The notes beneath the pieces are model-generated. The model had not been told where the DNA came from. It saw nothing but the letters and a program-made list of their open reading frames with translations, and did no database searches. From Candidatus Saccharimonadota bacterium (lineage in GTDB: Bacteria > Patescibacteriota > Saccharimonadia > Saccharimonadales > Saccharimonadaceae), in contig JAUNAO010000003.1 of assembly GCA_030527565.1 (NCBI GenBank), positions 18,120-28,227 on the forward strand: a DNA stretch of 10,108 bases, written 5' to 3'. The translations under genes and the position numbers were made by a program. Of this stretch, positions 6,856 to 10,108 are shown piece after piece. The first letter of the stretch is position 1. Every line of letters begins with the position of its first letter.

Positions 6856-7853
6856 AAATTTTGTTAACTGGCGGAACTGGATATATTGGGTCGCATACAG
6901 CGGTTGAATTAATCAAGGCGGGGCATGAAGTTGAGATTTTAGATAATCTTTTTAATAGCAAGATTACGGTTTTGGATGATATCGAAGCGATTGCGGGGGT
7001 GAAGCCGAAGTTTTATGAAGTGGATTTACTGGATAAAGAAGGTTTGGATGCGGTGTTTGCTGAAGGACAGTATGATTTGGTGATGCATTTTGCGGGGCTC
7101 AAAGCAGTTGGTGAGTCGGTCGAGAAGCCTCTTAAATATTATGAGAATAATATTGGCGGGACGGTGAATTTGTTAGAATGTATGAAGAAATATGGTGTGA
7201 AGAAAATTGTCTTTTCGTCGTCGGCAACGGTGTATGGAAATCAGGATGGGGTGAAGTTGTCGGAAGAAATGCCGGTTGGGGTTGGGATTACGAATCCTTA
7301 TGGCCAGACGAAGTTTATGATTGAGCAGATTTTGAAGGATTTAGTAGTTTCCGATCCGGAGTTTGAAGTGGCGATTCTACGATACTTTAATCCGGTTGGG
7401 GCGCATGAATCTGGGCTAATTGGGGAAGATCCAAATGACATTCCGAATAATTTAATGCCGATTATTATGAAAGTTGCGACGGGGGAGATTCCGGAGCTTT
7501 CGATTTATGGTGATGATTATGATACACCAGACGGAACGGGGATGCGAGATTTTGTCCATGTAGTTGATCTTGCGAAGGGCCATGTTGCGACGATGGGTGG
7601 TTTGAGGCCTGGGGTAGTGGTTTATAATCTCGGAACTGGCAAGGCGACTTCGGTGATGGAAATGGTGAAGATGTTTGAAGCGGAGAGCGGGAAAGAGTTG
7701 CCGTATAAAATTGTTGCGCGAAGGGCGGGAGATCTCGCGAAGATTTATGCGGATCCTTCTAAAGCAGAAAATGAGTTAGGTTGGAAGGCGGAGCATACGA
7801 TTGAAGATGCGATGCGGGATACGATAAAATATTTGAATCACGTCAGAGGATAA
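6852..7853 (+). CDS. galE: UDP-glucose 4-epimerase
   Basis: GalE interconverts UDP-glucose and UDP-galactose (in some enzymes also the N-acetyl forms) with bound NAD. The 333-residue product matches the family throughout: Rossmann motif GGTGYIGSH (7-15), SSSATVYG with catalytic S124, and Y150-x3-K154 in NPYGQTK. Further marks are RYFNPVGAHESGLIGEDP, the substrate-binding NNLMP, and RDFVHVVDLAKGH, with the usual LGWKAEHTIEDA near the end. ATG 6852 overlaps the preceding stop and has AAGGAGG at 6841-6847, a strong site 4 nt away. It is a soluble cytoplasmic enzyme. Its place among glycosyltransferases suggests galactose, or a related 4-epimer sugar, in the product. The family is certain; strict UDP-Glc versus UDP-GlcNAc preference is not readable here. 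Confidence 0.96.
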   Translation: MKILLTGGTGYIGSHTAVELIKAGHEVEILDNLFNSKITVLDDIEAIAGVKPKFYEVDLLDKEGLDAVFAEGQYDLVMHFAGLKAVGESVEKPLKYYENNIGGTVNLLECMKKYGVKKIVFSSSATVYGNQDGVKLSEEMPVGVGITNPYGQTKFMIEQILKDLVVSDPEFEVAILRYFNPVGAHESGLIGEDPNDIPNNLMPIIMKVATGEIPELSIYGDDYDTPDGTGMRDFVHVVDLAKGHVATMGGLRPGVVVYNLGTGKATSVMEMVKMFEAESGKELPYKIVARRAGDLAKIYADPSKAENELGWKAEHTIEDAMRDTIKYLNHVRG

Positions 7854-8801
7854 ATGAAAGCTGATTTGCCGTTAGTTTCTGTTGTGGTTCCGGTTTACAA
7901 TATTCGGGATTATGTTCGGAAGTGTTTAGAATCAATAGTTTGGCAGAGCTATGAGAATCTTGAGATCATTGTGGTTGATGATGGTTCGACGGATGGTTCG
8001 GGAGAGATTTGCGATAAATTTGCTGAAACCGATTCGCGATTACGAGTTGTGCATCAGAAAAATGGGGGATTATCAAGCGCGAGGAATGCGGGGCTAAAAA
8101 AGGCAAAGGGGGAATTTGTTTGTTTTATTGATGGTGATGATTATATAAGGAAAGATTTTGTTTTAGATTTATATAGTGCGGCGCGGGATAATGAGGCCGA
8201 GATTGCGATTTGTGGGGTTAATAAGGAGATTCCGCGGGAGGAAGTTTTGTCTGGGGAGGAGGCGACGGTTCGGCTGTTGATTGGACAGGAAAATTTGGAG
8301 ATTATCGCGTGTAATAAAATATACAGAAGAGCGCTTTTTGTTGAGAATGGGATTAAATATCCGGAGGGGGAGAAGCATGAAGATAGTTTAACAACGTATA
8401 AATTATTAAGTTTGGCGAAGAAAGTTGCGTATGTGCCGAAGTCGCTGTATGTATATGTAGTGCGAGGGGGAAGTATTATGGATAGTGTTGAAGTTGCTCC
8501 GCGATTGAAGATGCGGGAGAGAGCGGCAGAGGAAGCGATTCAGTTTTTGAAAGGGCAGAAGGAATTAGTCGAGGCGGCGAAGGTTTCGCTTTTGCTCGCG
8601 AAGTATGCATTTTTAGATTTTTCGATTAGTGGTAGAGTCGATAAGAAAGAGGGCGAAGAGGCGTTAGATTGGATTCGAAAGAATGCGAAGAAGTACAAAA
8701 ATAATAAGTTTTTGACGAAGAAGTTGAAGATTTATAATCTGCTAAGTACGAATTTTGGTGGAGTTTTATATACGGTTTTCCGGAAAATTAGGCACGAATA
8801 A
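7854..8801 (+). CDS. GT2 family glycosyltransferase
   Basis: The 315-residue product has a canonical GT-A fold GT2 N-terminal half: VSVVVPVYN (8-16), VVDDGSTDGS with D42-D43, NGGLSSARNAGL, and FIDGDDYI with the DXD D93-x-D95 that binds metal and nucleotide-sugar. The C-terminal part carries EGEKHEDSLTTYKLL, the usual acceptor-side E-D region of capsule-type GT2 enzymes. No transmembrane helices are apparent, so it is a single-addition inverting transferase rather than a processive synthase. Donor is unknown; with galE directly upstream a galactose-type donor is plausible. ATG 7854 follows the galE TAA with no gap, with GAGG at 7846-7849. It is the last gene of the rightward operon, and its stop abuts the stop of the convergent ATPase gene. 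Confidence 0.93.
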   Translation: MKADLPLVSVVVPVYNIRDYVRKCLESIVWQSYENLEIIVVDDGSTDGSGEICDKFAETDSRLRVVHQKNGGLSSARNAGLKKAKGEFVCFIDGDDYIRKDFVLDLYSAARDNEAEIAICGVNKEIPREEVLSGEEATVRLLIGQENLEIIACNKIYRRALFVENGIKYPEGEKHEDSLTTYKLLSLAKKVAYVPKSLYVYVVRGGSIMDSVEVAPRLKMRERAAEEAIQFLKGQKELVEAAKVSLLLAKYAFLDFSISGRVDKKEGEEALDWIRKNAKKYKNNKFLTKKLKIYNLLSTNFGGVLYTVFRKIRHE

Positions 8802-9587
8802 TTATTTAATGCCGAGGATTTTGTTGTATTCATTGGCGATTTTGGCTGGTTTGCCGTCGTGAGTAATTTTACCGTCTTCGATTAAGATTGCGCGGGTACA
8901 GAATTTCTTGACGCTTTCCATGGAGTGGGTAACAAGAATGACGGTTTGGTTGCTATTTTTTAGACTTGCGAAATAGTCATTACACTTTTGCTGGAAGGCG
9001 GCGTCGCCGACGGCAAGAACTTCGTCGAGAAGCAGGATGTCGCCACGAGCGCGGATAGCGATCGAGAAGGCGAGGCGGACCTGCATGCCGGAAGAATAAT
9101 TCTTCAACTTTTGGTCTTGGAACTTTTCGAGCTCGGCGAATTTCCAAATATCATCATACATTGCGTCCATCTCTTCGTTTGAAAAACCGAGCAGGGCACC
9201 ATTCATATAGACGTTTTCGCGGCCGGTTAGTTCAGGATTAAATCCAACACCGAGTTCGATAAATGGGACGAGGGTGCCGTTGACGGTGATATCACCTTTT
9301 TCCGGGTAGTAAATACCGGCGAGGATTTTTAAGAGGGTTGATTTTCCGGAGCCGTTTCGTCCGACGATACCGATAAATTCGCCTTTTTTGATTTCGAAAT
9401 CGAGACCTTTTAGAACCTTCTGTTCGGTGTAACCTTTAATGCCACGGAGGCGATTGAAAAAGGCTTGTTTAAGGCCAAAAGCCTGTTCGGTTGGGAGGCG
9501 GAAACTTTTATGAAGGCTGCGAACGCTAATCGCGAGATCGTTATTTTCTAGAATTTCGGTACGAGTACCGATTTGACGTTTTTTCAT
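8802..9587 (-). CDS. ABC transporter ATP-binding protein for polysaccharide export (Wzt/TagH type)
   Basis: The 261-residue ATPase powers export of a finished glycan with the permease encoded just upstream. It has Walker A GRNGSGKST (76-84), the polysaccharide-subfamily stretch LVPFIELGVGFNPELTGRENV (106-126), signature SSGMQ (165-169), Walker B ILLLDE (184-189, catalytic E189) and the switch histidine H221. LPTEQAFGLKQAFFNRLRG near the N-terminus is typical of the Wzt/TagH group. The protein ends soon after the nucleotide-binding domain, so it lacks the C-terminal carbohydrate-binding domain of O-antigen Wzt proteins such as those of O8/O9a systems. ATG 9585-9587 overlaps the permease stop by 1 nt and has GGAGG at 9599-9595, so the pair is coupled. 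O-antigen-like, teichoic-acid-like and capsule substrates cannot be told apart. Confidence 0.93.
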   Translation of the reverse strand: MKKRQIGTRTEILENNDLAISVRSLHKSFRLPTEQAFGLKQAFFNRLRGIKGYTEQKVLKGLDFEIKKGEFIGIVGRNGSGKSTLLKILAGIYYPEKGDITVNGTLVPFIELGVGFNPELTGRENVYMNGALLGFSNEEMDAMYDDIWKFAELEKFQDQKLKNYSSGMQVRLAFSIAIRARGDILLLDEVLAVGDAAFQQKCNDYFASLKNSNQTVILVTHSMESVKKFCTRAILIEDGKITHDGKPAKIANEYNKILGIK

Positions 9588-10108
9588 TAGACTTCCTCCG
9601 CGAAGAACTTAGATTTTTTACGGAATGTGTAGGCGCCGAAGCCGAGGACGGCGAGGACGAGAACGATTGGGATGATGACAGCAGGGTTGCCGATATAATT
9701 CCAGGCGGTGATGGTTTCGGTCGTAATGAGACTGTAGCGAATGTCTTGGATGGCTTGGGCGATTGGATTTAAGAGAAGAATTTTTGCGGCAAATTCGGAA
9801 GTACTAGCGACCATGGAAATTGGATAAATGATTGGAACGGCGTAGAAGAGAGCTTGAATAAGGACATCCCAGATTGAAGTAATGTCGCGGTATTTGACGT
9901 TGATTGAGCCGAGCCAGAAAGCGAGGCCAAGAGAAAGAAGGTAGAGTTCTAAAATTGCTGGGATGGCGAGGAGCCAATGCCAGCTAGGTTCAACGCCGTT
10001 GATGAGAGCGAAAATAATGATAACGCCGAGGTTGATAAGCATGTTGATGACTGCGGTTAGAGTTGCCGAAACGACAACGATGTATTTCGGGAAACTGATT
10101 TTACGAAG
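9587..10108 (-). CDS. ABC-2 type polysaccharide export permease (Wzm/TagG type), N-terminus outside window
   Basis: The minus-strand frame is open to the window edge, giving 173 visible codons. The internal ATG at 10042 is not the start: the 22 codons upstream encode LRKISFPKYIVVVSATLTAV, a highly characteristic segment of this permease family. Visible hydrophobic spans are at about residues 9-37 and 41-66 of the visible part, a YAVPIIYPISMV region, and a final span near 145-165. NVKYRDI and the basic/acidic tail FRKKSKFFAEEV are typical. Full-length relatives are about 260-270 residues, so roughly a third is missing. It forms the membrane channel with the ATPase that follows with a 1-nt overlap. 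The promoter lies outside the window. Confidence 0.92.
   Translation of the reverse strand, partial: LRKISFPKYIVVVSATLTAVINMLINLGVIIIFALINGVEPSWHWLLAIPAILELYLLSLGLAFWLGSINVKYRDITSIWDVLIQALFYAVPIIYPISMVASTSEFAAKILLLNPIAQAIQDIRYSLITTETITAWNYIGNPAVIIPIVLVLAVLGFGAYTFRKKSKFFAEEV

Noticed and set aside
8776..8787. Perfect 12-bp palindrome TTTTCCGGAAAA near the end of the GT2 gene
   Set aside because: A 12-bp palindrome is expected a few times per 10 kb by chance, and this one lies within coding sequence reading V-F-R-K. No partner site seen.
8791..8813. Possible bidirectional terminator hairpin: GGCA/TGCC arms around the AATAATTATT palindrome spanning both stops
   Set aside because: Only four G/C-containing pairs close the stem, the arms are out of register with the AT core, and there is no clean U-tract on either strand. 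Too weak to call a terminator.
9587..10042. Permease starting at the ATG at 10042
   Set aside because: The same frame upstream to the window edge encodes conserved permease sequence (LRKISFPKYIVVV), so this ATG is internal and the gene is truncated by the window.

Overview
The window is a cell-surface polysaccharide locus from a bacterium with compact, fairly AT-rich DNA. Genes are packed with gaps of 0-1 nt, 1-4 nt overlaps, and only two real intergenic spaces. The ABC ATPase and permease resemble those I associate with Candidatus Saccharibacteria (TM7, Patescibacteria). That placement is a recollection-based inference, and a low-GC Firmicute is the main alternative. The long frames have no in-frame TGA, and TGA is the natural stop of the gene ending at 6855, so the standard code fits rather than a UGA=Gly code.

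Layout. Positions 1-63 probably hold the last 20 codons of a plus-strand gene. It converges on and overlaps by 4 nt a minus-strand polysaccharide pyruvyl transferase-like gene (60-1049). A 70-bp spacer (1050-1119) carries a nearly palindromic, back-to-back pair of extended -10 promoters. Rightward from it run a GT32/GT-B fusion glycosyltransferase (1120-2913, GTG start) and a stand-alone GT-B paralogue that has lost both glutamates of its EX7E motif (2915-3850). A second copy of the same promoter/leader type (3851-3896) then precedes a second GT32/GT-B fusion (3897-5699, TTG start), a GT4 glycosyltransferase (5701-6855), UDP-glucose 4-epimerase galE (6852-7853) and a GT2 glycosyltransferase (7854-8801). 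The right end is minus strand: a Wzt/TagH-type ATPase (8802-9587) and its Wzm/TagG-type permease (9587 to the window edge, 5' end missing).

How they fit together. GalE would supply UDP-galactose. The GT2, GT4 and two bifunctional-looking GT32/GT-B proteins would assemble a glycan on a carrier at the inner face of the membrane. The Wzm/Wzt pair would export it in an ABC-dependent pathway, and the pyruvyl transferase homologue could decorate it. No polymerase or flippase of the Wzx/Wzy type is visible, which agrees with ABC export. Sugar identities and linkages cannot be read from the sequence.

Most worth a second look: the symmetric divergent promoter with an apparently leaderless leftward transcript; duplication of promoter, leader and gene start between the two fusion genes, with a sharply bounded block of about 90% DNA identity; and the EX7E-less GT-B paralogue between them. 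No gene-free stretch exceeds 300 bases, and I saw no RNA gene, CRISPR array, insertion sequence or origin.
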